Source: [Clostridium] aminophilum (lineage in GTDB: Bacteria; Bacillota; Clostridia; Lachnospirales; Lachnospiraceae). Taken from it: a DNA stretch of 64,000 nt. The DNA lies in NCBI RefSeq assembly GCF_900101295.1, contig NZ_FOIL01000005.1, positions 1 through 64,000 on the forward strand, given 5' to 3'. Of this stretch, positions 8,266 to 16,455 are shown piece after piece; the first letter of the stretch is position 1, and each line of letters starts with the position of its first letter. The notes under the pieces were generated by a model. That model was not told where the DNA came from and did no database searches. It saw only the letters and a program-made list of their open reading frames with translations. The translations under genes were made by a program, and so were the position numbers.

Positions 8266-9918
8266 ATGAATAAGTTTAAAGAGGCATGGGAAGCCATGTC
8301 GAAAAAGAAAAAGATCACCCTTGCGTCGATCGTCGCAGCGACAGTTCTGATCGCGGCCGGGCTGATCATTTATCTGAACGTTTTGAATAAAAATGCCGGC
8401 TACAGCAAGCTGTTTACCGGTCTCAGCAGAGACGAGGCACAGCAGGTGGCGGCCCTTCTGCAGGAAGAAGGAACGGAGTATACCTATGAGGCGGGAACCG
8501 GAACCATCGAGGTTCCGGCCGAAGTGGCCGAGCAGACCAGAGTCAAGCTGCTCAGCAAGGGATATCCGAAGAGCGGATTTTCCTATGATATGTACATTGG
8601 CCACGCCGGTCTCATGACCACCGAGTCGGATAAGAAACAGTATACACTGTATGATCTTCAGGATCGACTGGGATCGACGATCCGCCTGTTTGACGGTGTT
8701 CAGGATGCAAAGGTTACCATTGCTCAGGGAAGCAACAGTGATTTTGCGCTGGATAAAGGTGATTCGATCGATGCGTCCGCATCGGTTGTGGTCACCATGC
8801 TTCCGGACAAAAAGATGGATCAGAACAACGCCGATGCGATTCGCAACCTGATCTCAAGATCGGTAAAAGGAATTAACTTCACGAACGTTTCCGTGTTTGA
8901 CGCGGCAACCATGACGGAGGTCGGATCTTCCTCCGATGCGGAAGGAAAGGGAGGCGTGAGCATTTCCCAGCTGGAAGCCGAAGTGGAGAACAATATTGCG
9001 GCCAACGTCCGCAGAGTACTGAGCAAGCTTTACGGTCCGGAGAATCTTGCCGTTTCGGTTAAGGGAAAACTGGACATGACCAAGCTGGTTCAGGAAACCA
9101 CGCAGTATACGGTTCCGGAAAAGATCGACCAGAATGACAAGACCGGTCTTCTTCATCATGAGGAGACGGCTGGCGAGAACTCCGGAACGAGTGATCAGGG
9201 CGCCGGCGGTGTGGCCGGGACGGATTCGAATGCGGATACGCCGCGGTATGTCAACCAGAACGGTACGAATACCACAACCGATATGTACAGCAATTCCAGT
9301 GCGACAAGAGATTGGCTCTTTAATGTTCTGAAGGAACAGAAAGAGATCTCGCCTGGCGTGCTGACCGATACATCGGTGGCGGTGGTTATCAATACCAATG
9401 ATACGACTGTTCCGGAAGCAAACCTGATCAATCTTGTCGCAGATGCGGCCGGCATTACCCGTGACGTGGCGGCAGAAAAGATCACCATCGTCCGCGCGGC
9501 GAATGCCCTGGATGAAGACCAGCAGCAGGAAGAGGCCGAAAATGTGGCTGAAAGGGAGGTTCCGACCATTGCTATCATCATCATGATTGCAGCCGGCGTA
9601 CTTCTTCTCCTTCTGATTATTCTGATGATTATCTTCCGCAGACGCGCGAAGAAGAGGAAAGCTCTTGAAGCGGCGGCAGCAGCGGAAGCGGAAGCACAGG
9701 CAGCAGCAGAAGCCGCTGCGGCAGCGGAAGCGGAGAAGAACAATCTTGAACTCGAAGGAGAACAGGATACCAACCAGACGATGCAGCACGGCATGAAGCT
9801 GAAAGAAAGCATCGGCGCATTTGTTGACGACAACCCGCAGGTAGTAGCGAAACTTATTCAGAGCTGGATTAGAGAAGAGGATGATTTAGGTGGCAGAGGC
9901 AAACGCGGCAGAAGATAA
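8266..9918 (+). CDS. fliF: Flagellar MS-ring protein FliF
   Basis: The 550-residue protein forms the membrane MS ring, the base of the motor and housing of the export gate. There are two membrane spans (about 19-40 and 428-453) flanking ring-building domains with YSKLFTGLSRDEAQQV and GSTIRLFDGVQDAKVTIAQ. An Ala/Glu-rich segment (462-490) follows TM2, and the C-terminal FliG-binding helix (DDNPQVVAKLIQSWIRE) is present. The last 29 bp overlap fliG, giving an Arg/Gly-rich tail. ATG 8266 is preceded by GGGGAG; the TTG just before it is unlikely to be used. Confidence 0.95.
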   Translation: MNKFKEAWEAMSKKKKITLASIVAATVLIAAGLIIYLNVLNKNAGYSKLFTGLSRDEAQQVAALLQEEGTEYTYEAGTGTIEVPAEVAEQTRVKLLSKGYPKSGFSYDMYIGHAGLMTTESDKKQYTLYDLQDRLGSTIRLFDGVQDAKVTIAQGSNSDFALDKGDSIDASASVVVTMLPDKKMDQNNADAIRNLISRSVKGINFTNVSVFDAATMTEVGSSSDAEGKGGVSISQLEAEVENNIAANVRRVLSKLYGPENLAVSVKGKLDMTKLVQETTQYTVPEKIDQNDKTGLLHHEETAGENSGTSDQGAGGVAGTDSNADTPRYVNQNGTNTTTDMYSNSSATRDWLFNVLKEQKEISPGVLTDTSVAVVINTNDTTVPEANLINLVADAAGITRDVAAEKITIVRAANALDEDQQQEEAENVAEREVPTIAIIIMIAAGVLLLLLIILMIIFRRRAKKRKALEAAAAAEAEAQAAAEAAAAAEAEKNNLELEGEQDTNQTMQHGMKLKESIGAFVDDNPQVVAKLIQSWIREEDDLGGRGKRGRR

Positions 9919-10981
9919 AAACACGCAGGGAAACGGAGTACCGCAGTCTTCCGTTCCGGATGATACAACTTCGTTCAGAAAACTGTCTCCGAAGCAGAAA
10001 GCGGCTCTTGTCGTGGTGGCGATGGGAGCGGACAGAGCTTCGCAGCTGTATAAGTATCTGAGCGAACCCGAGATCGAGGACCTCACTTACGAGGTCGCCC
10101 GGATCGGAAAAACAACCAACAGTCAGGTGGAAAGTACGCTTGACGAGTTCTATAAACTCTGTCTTGCGCATAAAATGATGACGGACGGCGGCATGGATTA
10201 TGCGAAAGTCGTCCTGGAAAAAGCATTCGGTGAGTCCACGGCGAAGAACCTTTTGGATAAGGTATCGAAGACGCTTGCTTCGAAACCGTTCAATTTCTTC
10301 TCCAAGGGAGATCCGAAAGCGCTTCTGAGCCTTCTGGCTCCGGAGCGTCCGCAGGTCATTGCACTGATCATGTCCTATATGGAGGTGGCACAGTCCGCGT
10401 CGGTTCTGGAAAATCTTCCGGAAGAGAAGAGGATTCCGACCGTTATTGCGATGGCAAACATGGACCGCGTTTCCCCGGAGGCGATTGCGATTGTTGAGGC
10501 AGAGATGAAGCGCAAGTTCTCAACCATCATCACCAGCGAGGACAACATGAGCCTTGGCGGTATTGATTATGTGGCAGATGTCATGAACCACATCGACCGC
10601 AGTTCCGAGAAGAAGATCTTCGACGAACTCGATGTTTCGAATCCGGATCTGTCCAGCGAAATCAAGGACAAGATGTTCGTATTCGAAGATATCCTTACTC
10701 TCGACGATCGTTCGGTACAGAGATTCATCCGCGACTGCGACGAGAAGGATGTGGTATTTGCTCTGAAGACTGCTTCCGAGGAGATGAAGGAAATCTTCTT
10801 CAACAACATGTCGAAGCGTATGGCCGAGTCTGTGCGTGACGATATGGAAACGAAGACCAATGTCCGCCTGAAGGATGTTGAGGAGGCACAGCAGAGAATC
10901 GTGAACCTTATTCGTAAACTGGAGGCCCAGGGTGAGGTAATCATCAATAAGGGAGGTGACGAGGATACAATCATCGTTTAA
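9890..10981 (+). CDS. fliG: Flagellar motor switch protein FliG
   Basis: FliG sits on FliF and transmits torque from MotA/MotB. The 363-residue protein has a polar N-terminal extension of about 30 residues, the FliF-binding domain (LSPKQKAALVVVAMGAD), a middle domain where the common EHPQ is ERPQ (near 145), and the C-terminal charged torque helix (FVFEDILTLDDRSVQRFIRD). It starts at GTG 9890 inside fliF, with AGAAGAGG 9 nt upstream, so translation is probably coupled. Its 3' end overlaps fliH by 26 bp. Confidence 0.95.
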   Translation: MAEANAAEDKNTQGNGVPQSSVPDDTTSFRKLSPKQKAALVVVAMGADRASQLYKYLSEPEIEDLTYEVARIGKTTNSQVESTLDEFYKLCLAHKMMTDGGMDYAKVVLEKAFGESTAKNLLDKVSKTLASKPFNFFSKGDPKALLSLLAPERPQVIALIMSYMEVAQSASVLENLPEEKRIPTVIAMANMDRVSPEAIAIVEAEMKRKFSTIITSEDNMSLGGIDYVADVMNHIDRSSEKKIFDELDVSNPDLSSEIKDKMFVFEDILTLDDRSVQRFIRDCDEKDVVFALKTASEEMKEIFFNNMSKRMAESVRDDMETKTNVRLKDVEEAQQRIVNLIRKLEAQGEVIINKGGDEDTIIV

Positions 10982-11879
10982 AAACAGGAGAATCATCAAG
11001 GCGGGAACCGCGATTGATATTCAGCGGTTCGTTCCGCCGGATGAGTACAAAGAAACACATGAGGAGATTCCGAGTCCGGCGATTTCCGGCGCGCTGAGCG
11101 TCAAAAAGTTTTCGTCGGATGATGCTTCCGGTTTCACCGGAGGCGAAGAAAAAATGATTCCCCGTCCGATGATGACCGGCACCCAGGGACAGAATAGCAG
11201 CGATCTTGAAGTGATCCGTGCAAAGATGATCCGTGAAGCCATGGAGAAATGCGATAAGCTTCTCCAGCAGGCAGACCGGGAGGCGAAAGATATCCGCAAG
11301 GAGGCATTCAACCGAGGATACAACGAAGGATACCGGCAGGGAATGCAGGACGGAGAGGAGTCGGCGGTTCAGCTTGCAGAGAGTCAGTTTGCACAGAAAC
11401 TGCAGTCTCTTCAGGAGGATGTGGCGAATGCGGTTGAAGAGATTCAGAAGAACCGCAGGAAGGCCTTTCACCGGTATCTGGACGAACTCCGTGATATCGC
11501 GCTCACGGTAGCAGAGAAAGTTGTCCACATCAGTCTGGAATCGAGTGGAGAAGTTATCAAGAAAATGATTCTGTCGGAGGCGGAAGAACTCAAACACTCT
11601 GAATGGATCAAGATCTATATCGACCGTCACGACTACAATCGCCTTTTGGAGGTGGATCATGACGTGGCGGATGATCTTCAGCGTATTTCGGACAACATTA
11701 AATTTGTCGTGCTGAACAAGGAAGACACCGGATACTGTGTCATCGAGACACCGAATGAGATGATCGATATCGGTGTAAAGACGCAGCTGGAGAATATCCG
11801 GGATGAGCTTGCCGGCGTTCCGTACGATGATGACAGCGATAACGATGAAAACGACTTTTCCAGTTCACATTTTGAATAA
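10956..11879 (+). CDS. fliH: Flagellar export apparatus protein FliH
   Basis: FliH is the peripheral stator and negative regulator of the FliI ATPase. The 307 residues include a variable N-terminus, a coiled-coil with GYNEGYRQGMQDGEE near 125-140, typical of the FliH/YscL family, and a C-terminal domain with IYIDRHDYNRLLE and DTGYCVIETPNEMIDIGVKTQL. The annotated GTG at 10956 lies inside GGGAGGTGA, which looks like the Shine-Dalgarno itself, so the true start may be a non-standard codon a few bases downstream. The gene ends before a long AT-rich gap, which separates it from its partner fliI. Confidence 0.88.
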   Translation: MTRIQSSFKNRRIIKAGTAIDIQRFVPPDEYKETHEEIPSPAISGALSVKKFSSDDASGFTGGEEKMIPRPMMTGTQGQNSSDLEVIRAKMIREAMEKCDKLLQQADREAKDIRKEAFNRGYNEGYRQGMQDGEESAVQLAESQFAQKLQSLQEDVANAVEEIQKNRRKAFHRYLDELRDIALTVAEKVVHISLESSGEVIKKMILSEAEELKHSEWIKIYIDRHDYNRLLEVDHDVADDLQRISDNIKFVVLNKEDTGYCVIETPNEMIDIGVKTQLENIRDELAGVPYDDDSDNDENDFSSSHFE

Positions 11880-12345
11880 TGATGACAAAAATCCCCATGA
11901 TTCCTTCAGGAATTGTGGGAATTAAAATTTAATTAAAAATACAGTGACTTTAATTGAAATAAAACATAATTAGTTGACAAACAAAAAAATACATAATTAA
12001 CAGAAAATAAGCGTAATGAACAAAAAGATAATAAACAAATTTAAATAAACCCGTTAAGAAAATATCAACCAAAAATGAACAAATAGCAAGATATTAGTAA
12101 TTAATGTTTAAGACAGGGACATCAAAATAACAATTATCGAAATGAAAAGGCGAAAAATGGATGTTTAGTAAAGAAATCATAAAATATGCACGAATAAACT
12201 TATGATGATGATGATTTGCGCCGAAAGATATATTGAGGATGAGGCGGACTTGTTTTAAAAGAAAAAATAATTAAAAAAAGGCATTTTAACACAGTGTCTT
12301 AATTCAAAACAATCATAAAGTAATCAAAGTTCAGCAAAATAACGG
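11880..12345. other. AT-rich gene-free interruption between fliH and fliI
   Basis: About 466 bp with much lower GC than the flanking genes and no credible ORF. It begins with an 11-bp hairpin (11894-11919, TTCA loop, two G-U pairs) followed by AT-rich sequence rather than a clean T run, so it may be a weak terminator. TTGACA near 11974 and TTTGCGCCGAA at 12215-12225 are notable short sites. Confidence 0.7.
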
Positions 12346-12374
12346 TTGATAGGTTATGATTATTATGATAGTAT
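12346..12374 (+). promoter_or_regulatory. Sigma-A promoter for the fliI transcript
   Basis: TTGATA (12346-12351), a 17-bp spacer and TAGTAT (12369-12374). This splits the array into two transcription units, with a start expected near 12381. Confidence 0.7.
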
Positions 12375-12380
12375 ATGATT

Positions 12381-12613
12381 GAAAAAAGTAAAAGACGTCG
12401 TTGATGAGACATCACGATTCGGTCACGACGGAAGAGGATCAGTTTTGCTGATCGGAACCGGTGAAATAGTAGGGAATTTCGCCGGCGTTCCGTTTATGGC
12501 AGGTAACTTTTACTTTGCTGACCTGAGTGGAATCGGAAAGCCGGATGGCATAGGGCGGTTCCGCCTGGGTTCTGGGAGCAGGGACATGGCCGATGATAGA
12601 GGAGGGGATGTAC
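12381..12613 (+). ncRNA. Hairpin-rich 5' leader of fliI (candidate structured RNA)
   Basis: The leader of about 230 nt holds nested helices: CGTCGT (12396-12401) with ACGACG (12425-12430) enclosing TGATG-aga-CATCA; GATCAG (12437-12442) with CTGATC (12448-12453); and a 14-bp helix with a 2-nt bulge from GGAACCGGTGAAAT (12454-12467) to the segment ending TTCC at 12491; then GGCGG/CCGCC near 12555-12566. It does not match the conserved core of c-di-GMP-I riboswitches or a T-box. GAGGAGGGG at 12599-12607 is the ribosome site of fliI. A reading frame through it is not protein-like. Confidence 0.45.
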
Positions 12614-13918
12614 ATGTTTCAAAATCTCAGAGATGTCGTTGAGAAAACAGAGACAGTCGGACATATCGGTAAGATCGAGAATATCGTCGGAATGGCGATG
12701 GAAGCGTCCGGATGCAAAGCGAGTATCGGCGATATCTGTCTGGTCCACAATGAAGAGATGGACCATGACGTTCCTCTGGAAGTTGTCGGATTCAAAGGTG
12801 ACCGCATTCAGCTGATGACGTATGAGGCCACTTCAGGTATTACGTCCGGCAGCTTCGTCAGGAACACCAGACATCGCCTTCGGATTCCCGTAGGCAATTT
12901 TCTTAAGGGCCGCATCATCAACGCATTGGGAGAACCCATGGATGAAGGCCCGGCCTTTCCTGAATACGCGGAGAAGTATACCGTTAACAGCGGATATACA
13001 AACCCGCTCGACCGTCCGCCGATCCGCTCCAGACTGAATTTTGGAATTAAAGCCATCGATGGTTTGAATACCGTCGGTAAAGGCCAGAGAATCGGTATCT
13101 TTGCCGGTTCGGGTGTCGGAAAGAGTACTCTGATGGGCATGATCGCCAAGAACATCACTGCCGACATCAACGTGATCGCTCTTGTGGGAGAGCGAGGCCG
13201 AGAGGTATTGGAATTCGCCGAGAGGGATCTCGGACCGGAAGGAATGAAGCGGTCGGTACTGATTATTGCGACATCGGATCAGCCTGCCATGCTCAGACTG
13301 AAATGCCCGCTGGTTGCCACAACGATAGCAGAGTATTTCCGGGATCAGGGTCTTGATGTGCTTCTGATGATGGATTCCCTGACCCGATATGCCATGGCTC
13401 AGCGAGAAATCGGTCTTGCAACCGGAGAACCGCCGATCGCAAGGGGATATACCCCGTCGATTTATGCGGAGTTCCCGAGACTTCTGGAGAGAGCGGGACA
13501 ATTTAACAAAGGTTCGATTACGGGGGTTTATACCGTACTCGTCGAAGGTGATGATACAAACGAACCGATCGCCGATACCGTTCGAGGAATTTTGGACGGA
13601 CATATCGTGCTATCGAGAGCGTTGGCAGCAGAAAATCATTATCCGGCGATCAATATCGGCGCCAGTGTATCGCGTCTTATGGTGGAAATCGTTGAAACGG
13701 AACACCGGAAACTCGCGTCAAGGATGCGAAACATCATTGGTCTCTATCAGAAAAATGCCGATCTGATTGCAATCGGAGCATATAAAAAAGGCACAAATGC
13801 CGCTTTGGATGAAGCGGTGGAAAAGTATCCTGCCATCAATGAATTCCTGATGCAGGGAACAAAGGAGTCATTCACATATGATGAAACTGTAAAACGTATG
13901 AAGGCGGTTTTAGGATGA
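12614..13918 (+). CDS. fliI: Flagellum-specific ATPase FliI
   Basis: The 434-residue soluble ATPase energises the flagellar type III export gate with FliH and FliJ. The fold resembles F1-beta: Walker A in IFAGSGVGKSTLMG (near 157), Walker B in DVLLMMDSLTRYAMAQRE (near 240) and the typical GEPPIARGYTPSIYAEFPRLLERAG. ATG 12614 is chosen because GAGGAGGGG ends 6 nt before it; the in-frame ATGs at 12593 and 12608 precede or abut that site. It heads the second transcription unit, behind its own promoter and leader. Confidence 0.95.
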   Translation: MFQNLRDVVEKTETVGHIGKIENIVGMAMEASGCKASIGDICLVHNEEMDHDVPLEVVGFKGDRIQLMTYEATSGITSGSFVRNTRHRLRIPVGNFLKGRIINALGEPMDEGPAFPEYAEKYTVNSGYTNPLDRPPIRSRLNFGIKAIDGLNTVGKGQRIGIFAGSGVGKSTLMGMIAKNITADINVIALVGERGREVLEFAERDLGPEGMKRSVLIIATSDQPAMLRLKCPLVATTIAEYFRDQGLDVLLMMDSLTRYAMAQREIGLATGEPPIARGYTPSIYAEFPRLLERAGQFNKGSITGVYTVLVEGDDTNEPIADTVRGILDGHIVLSRALAAENHYPAINIGASVSRLMVEIVETEHRKLASRMRNIIGLYQKNADLIAIGAYKKGTNAALDEAVEKYPAINEFLMQGTKESFTYDETVKRMKAVLG

Positions 13919-13926
13919 AAAGAGGA

Positions 13927-13953
13927 AAAGTCTGAAAGAGATTTTCAGACTTT
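13927..13953 (+). promoter_or_regulatory. Intercistronic hairpin between fliI and fliJ
   Basis: AAAGTCTGAAA (13927-13937) pairs perfectly with TTTCAGACTTT (13943-13953), an 11-bp stem with a 5-nt loop followed by GATTG. It could partly terminate transcription or protect the fliI mRNA end. Confidence 0.55.
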
Positions 13954-14010
13954 GATTGACGGTTCAAACAGACATGGAACGGTGTCTGCCTGAGCCTGGA
14001 GGAAAAAAGT

Positions 14011-14463
14011 ATGAAACAATTTCATTATAGTCTTCAGTCAGTTCTGGAATATGAAAATGGCGTGCTGGATAAGCTGAAAGGAGAGTATGCAGAGCGTATG
14101 AAGCTTGTCAATGACAAGAAGAACTTCATTGCACAGCTGCAGAAAAAATCCTCCGATCTTCTGAATGAATTTGACGCGGTGAAACATGAGGGCGCTTCCA
14201 TCGAACGGTTCCTTCTTTACAGCAGCATGATCGGCAGAATTGAAGAACAGATACGGAAGGAACAGGAGAGACTGGCCAGACTGGAAGATTTTGCGGCAAA
14301 AAAGAAAGAAGAAGTTGTTGCAGCTAACATTGACGTCTCCAAGTTCGAGAAACTCAAAGAGAAAAGAAGAGAAGAGTACCACATTCAGGTACAAAAAGAC
14401 CAGGAAAATTTCATTGATGAATTTGTCAGTTACCAGTCAAAAACCCGTGACAATGCATCCTGA
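14011..14463 (+). CDS. fliJ: Flagellar export chaperone/stalk protein FliJ
   Basis: The 150-residue protein is almost wholly a charged coiled-coil, beginning FHYSLQSVLEYENGVLDKLKGEYA, which is typical of FliJ N-termini (F-x-F/Y-x-L-x-x-V-L). FliJ is the central stalk of the FliI hexamer and escorts empty chaperones. GGAGG is 8 nt before the ATG. It lies between fliI and fliK, the conserved place, which supports a call that low-complexity sequence alone would not secure. Confidence 0.88.
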   Translation: MKQFHYSLQSVLEYENGVLDKLKGEYAERMKLVNDKKNFIAQLQKKSSDLLNEFDAVKHEGASIERFLLYSSMIGRIEEQIRKEQERLARLEDFAAKKKEEVVAANIDVSKFEKLKEKRREEYHIQVQKDQENFIDEFVSYQSKTRDNAS

Positions 14464-14496
14464 TTGCGGAATGCGGAAAAAGGAAGGAAATGGAAA

Positions 14497-15801
14497 ATGG
14501 CAATGGTGACCAGAGGGATTGAAAGGTCAGATACAACAGTAAGAACAGCGGCAAAAGCAGACGGCGGCCCGGGCCCGGCATCTGCTTCTGCTGCGTTCAG
14601 TGAGATCCTTCAGAGTGAGACGAAAACTGCCGAAAACGGCACGAAGACGTCCATGGATAACCGCAGTGCAAAAGCCGACAGAAAAGACAGCGGTACAGAC
14701 CGTGATGCTTCGGGCATCGGGAAGAATTCTGCGAAGGCCGCGGCTGCGGATACGAAGGAGGATGAGAAGGAATTCCGCACAAAGGCAGAGACGGAACTCA
14801 GCATTTTGTCCTCGATGATGAATGCACAGGTGGTTCCGGAGAAACCGGCGGAATTGACCGGAACCGGTAAGCCAGAAGCGGAGCTTGCCATCGCTTCCGC
14901 AATTCCGGAGGAAGGCCCCGGGGACGGAAGTCTTTCGGAGATCGCAGAGACGGTTCTGGAGGAAGGAACTTTGTCAAAACTTTCGGAGGAGACGGAAAAA
15001 CCGATGAAAACGACAGGAAATGCTGTCGCTTCCGGTAAAAAAGAACCGACCGGACCGGCCTCGGATCCGGAACTGCTTGCGAAGGCACAGAACGCGGGAG
15101 AAAAGGAAATTGTCAGCCTGCGACCGGCCGAAGGACCGGCAAGGGAAGGCGGAACGCCAAACGGACCGGCTTTGGAAGCAACCGGCGCCGGCGGAATGAA
15201 AAAACCGGAGCCCGGCGGTTTATCTGCAAAAGAGAAGGAAGCCATCCGAAACGGTTATTCGCCGGAGGATGCGGCTGCGGCAAATGCGTCGGCAGGTCTG
15301 AAGACACAGACAACCGCGCAACCCCAGGAAGCTCCGAAGACGGCTTCGGTGCGTCAGGTGCCGACTTATGAATTTGAAACAACCGAAGACAGCCTTGTGG
15401 ATGATGTGAGCGGTTTCATGGAAAAACATATGCCGCCGAATGACGGACGTATGGTTCTGGAACTGAATCCGAGAAATCTCGGGAAGATCACCATCGAGGT
15501 TGAATATAAAGGGCAGGAAGCACACATCACCATGACGGCGAGCAGCACGAAAACGGCAGATCTTCTCAGCCGCGGTGCGGAGTCCATGGGAAGCATCCTG
15601 ACCAGAAGAACAGGTAATGATACTCAGGTCTATGTGCCGCATACGGGCACATCAGATTCCGGCAGGGATGCAGCTGAGAAACGCGAGGGAAGCGGAGAAG
15701 GCAGACAGCAGCAGGAGGCGCGGCGCCAGGAGCAGGCGCAGAAAAATGACGCGAGGGAAGCGGACAGTTTCCTCTCGAGGATGCGCCTCGGATTGATGTA
15801 A
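14497..15801 (+). CDS. fliK: Flagellar hook-length control protein FliK
   Basis: 434 residues. About the first 290 are Ala/Gly/Glu/Lys/Pro-rich and probably disordered, as expected of the secreted ruler part. The C-terminal domain (about 295-385) carries the FliK/Flg_hook core: GRMVLELNPRNLGKITIEVEY and ITMTASSTKTADLLSRGAES. FliK measures the hook and switches FlhB specificity from hook to filament substrates. Start at ATG 14497, preceded by AAAGGAAGG; the frame is open further upstream but without a ribosome site. Confidence 0.9.
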   Translation: MAMVTRGIERSDTTVRTAAKADGGPGPASASAAFSEILQSETKTAENGTKTSMDNRSAKADRKDSGTDRDASGIGKNSAKAAAADTKEDEKEFRTKAETELSILSSMMNAQVVPEKPAELTGTGKPEAELAIASAIPEEGPGDGSLSEIAETVLEEGTLSKLSEETEKPMKTTGNAVASGKKEPTGPASDPELLAKAQNAGEKEIVSLRPAEGPAREGGTPNGPALEATGAGGMKKPEPGGLSAKEKEAIRNGYSPEDAAAANASAGLKTQTTAQPQEAPKTASVRQVPTYEFETTEDSLVDDVSGFMEKHMPPNDGRMVLELNPRNLGKITIEVEYKGQEAHITMTASSTKTADLLSRGAESMGSILTRRTGNDTQVYVPHTGTSDSGRDAAEKREGSGEGRQQQEARRQEQAQKNDAREADSFLSRMRLGLM

Positions 15802-15810
15802 GGAGGATCA

Positions 15811-16275
15811 ATGGCAGATATTTCGGGTGTCAGCAGTACATCGAAGGATGCGTATTCGAAGAATACCTACACGGTTGAAAAGAATGACAAGAATACGCTG
15901 AACATTCAGAGCTACTTTAAACTGCTGGCAGCGCAGCTGGCGAATCAGGATATGTCCAGCCCGATGTCCAACAGTGAGCTGATGGCACAGATGTCACAGA
16001 TGGCGATGGTGCAGTCGCTGACCGCCATGACCGATTCGGTCAACAGCCAGATTGCGTTCAGCAAGCAGACTTACGGGCTCAGCATGATTGGCAAGCAGGT
16101 AACGGTGACAATTCCGGCCGATGAACTGACCGGAACACAGGCGGTATCCAAGACCGGTATCGTTGAATCGATCAGTCTCACCGCGGATGAACCGACCATT
16201 AAATTAAAGGGAGATATCTCGGATTATAAGCTTTCCGATGTATCCATTATTTCTGACAGCTCATCAAATAATTAA
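15811..16275 (+). CDS. flgD: Hook-capping protein FlgD (short form)
   Basis: The 154 residues cover the conserved FlgD N-terminal part: YFKLLAAQLANQDMSSPMSNSELMAQMSQMA, the export and cap-forming signature, then a short beta-rich segment (QVTVTIP...TGIVESISL). The tudor/Ig domains of enterobacterial FlgD are absent, as is usual in Clostridia. FlgD caps the growing hook and lets FlgE subunits insert. AAGGAGG precedes the ATG. It lies directly between fliK and flgE, a functional hook unit. Confidence 0.92.
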   Translation: MADISGVSSTSKDAYSKNTYTVEKNDKNTLNIQSYFKLLAAQLANQDMSSPMSNSELMAQMSQMAMVQSLTAMTDSVNSQIAFSKQTYGLSMIGKQVTVTIPADELTGTQAVSKTGIVESISLTADEPTIKLKGDISDYKLSDVSIISDSSSNN

Positions 16276-16331
16276 ACTTATTTTTTTGCCTATTGCATAA
16301 CGTTTTTTATTTCGAAAAAAAACAGTTGATG

Positions 16332-16337
16332 TATAAT
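16332..16337 (+). promoter_or_regulatory. Possible internal promoter before flgE
   Basis: TATAAT in an AT-rich stretch (16270-16340) between flgD and flgE; the -35 region is weak. The leader that follows has a short TCTGAG/CTCAGA hairpin near 16388-16412. It may boost hook protein expression. Confidence 0.4.
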
Positions 16338-16455
16338 AAGAAAAAGTGATATGTTTATGGGCGTCGCATTTTTTGACGATTAATATCTGAGGACCCAAAA
16401 GGCTCAGACACAGGCTTCCGGAGTATCGGACCGGACAGATAAAAAGGAGATTAAT

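Noticed and set aside
12381-12613. c-di-GMP-I (GEMM) riboswitch before fliI
   Set aside because: The conserved GCAAA-type core and tetraloop-receptor pattern could not be found; only generic helices are seen.
12379-12642. Reading frame of 87 codons in the fliI leader
   Set aside because: It starts with TTG without a ribosome site, overlaps the fliI start, has no recognisable motif, and the region is better explained by RNA hairpins.
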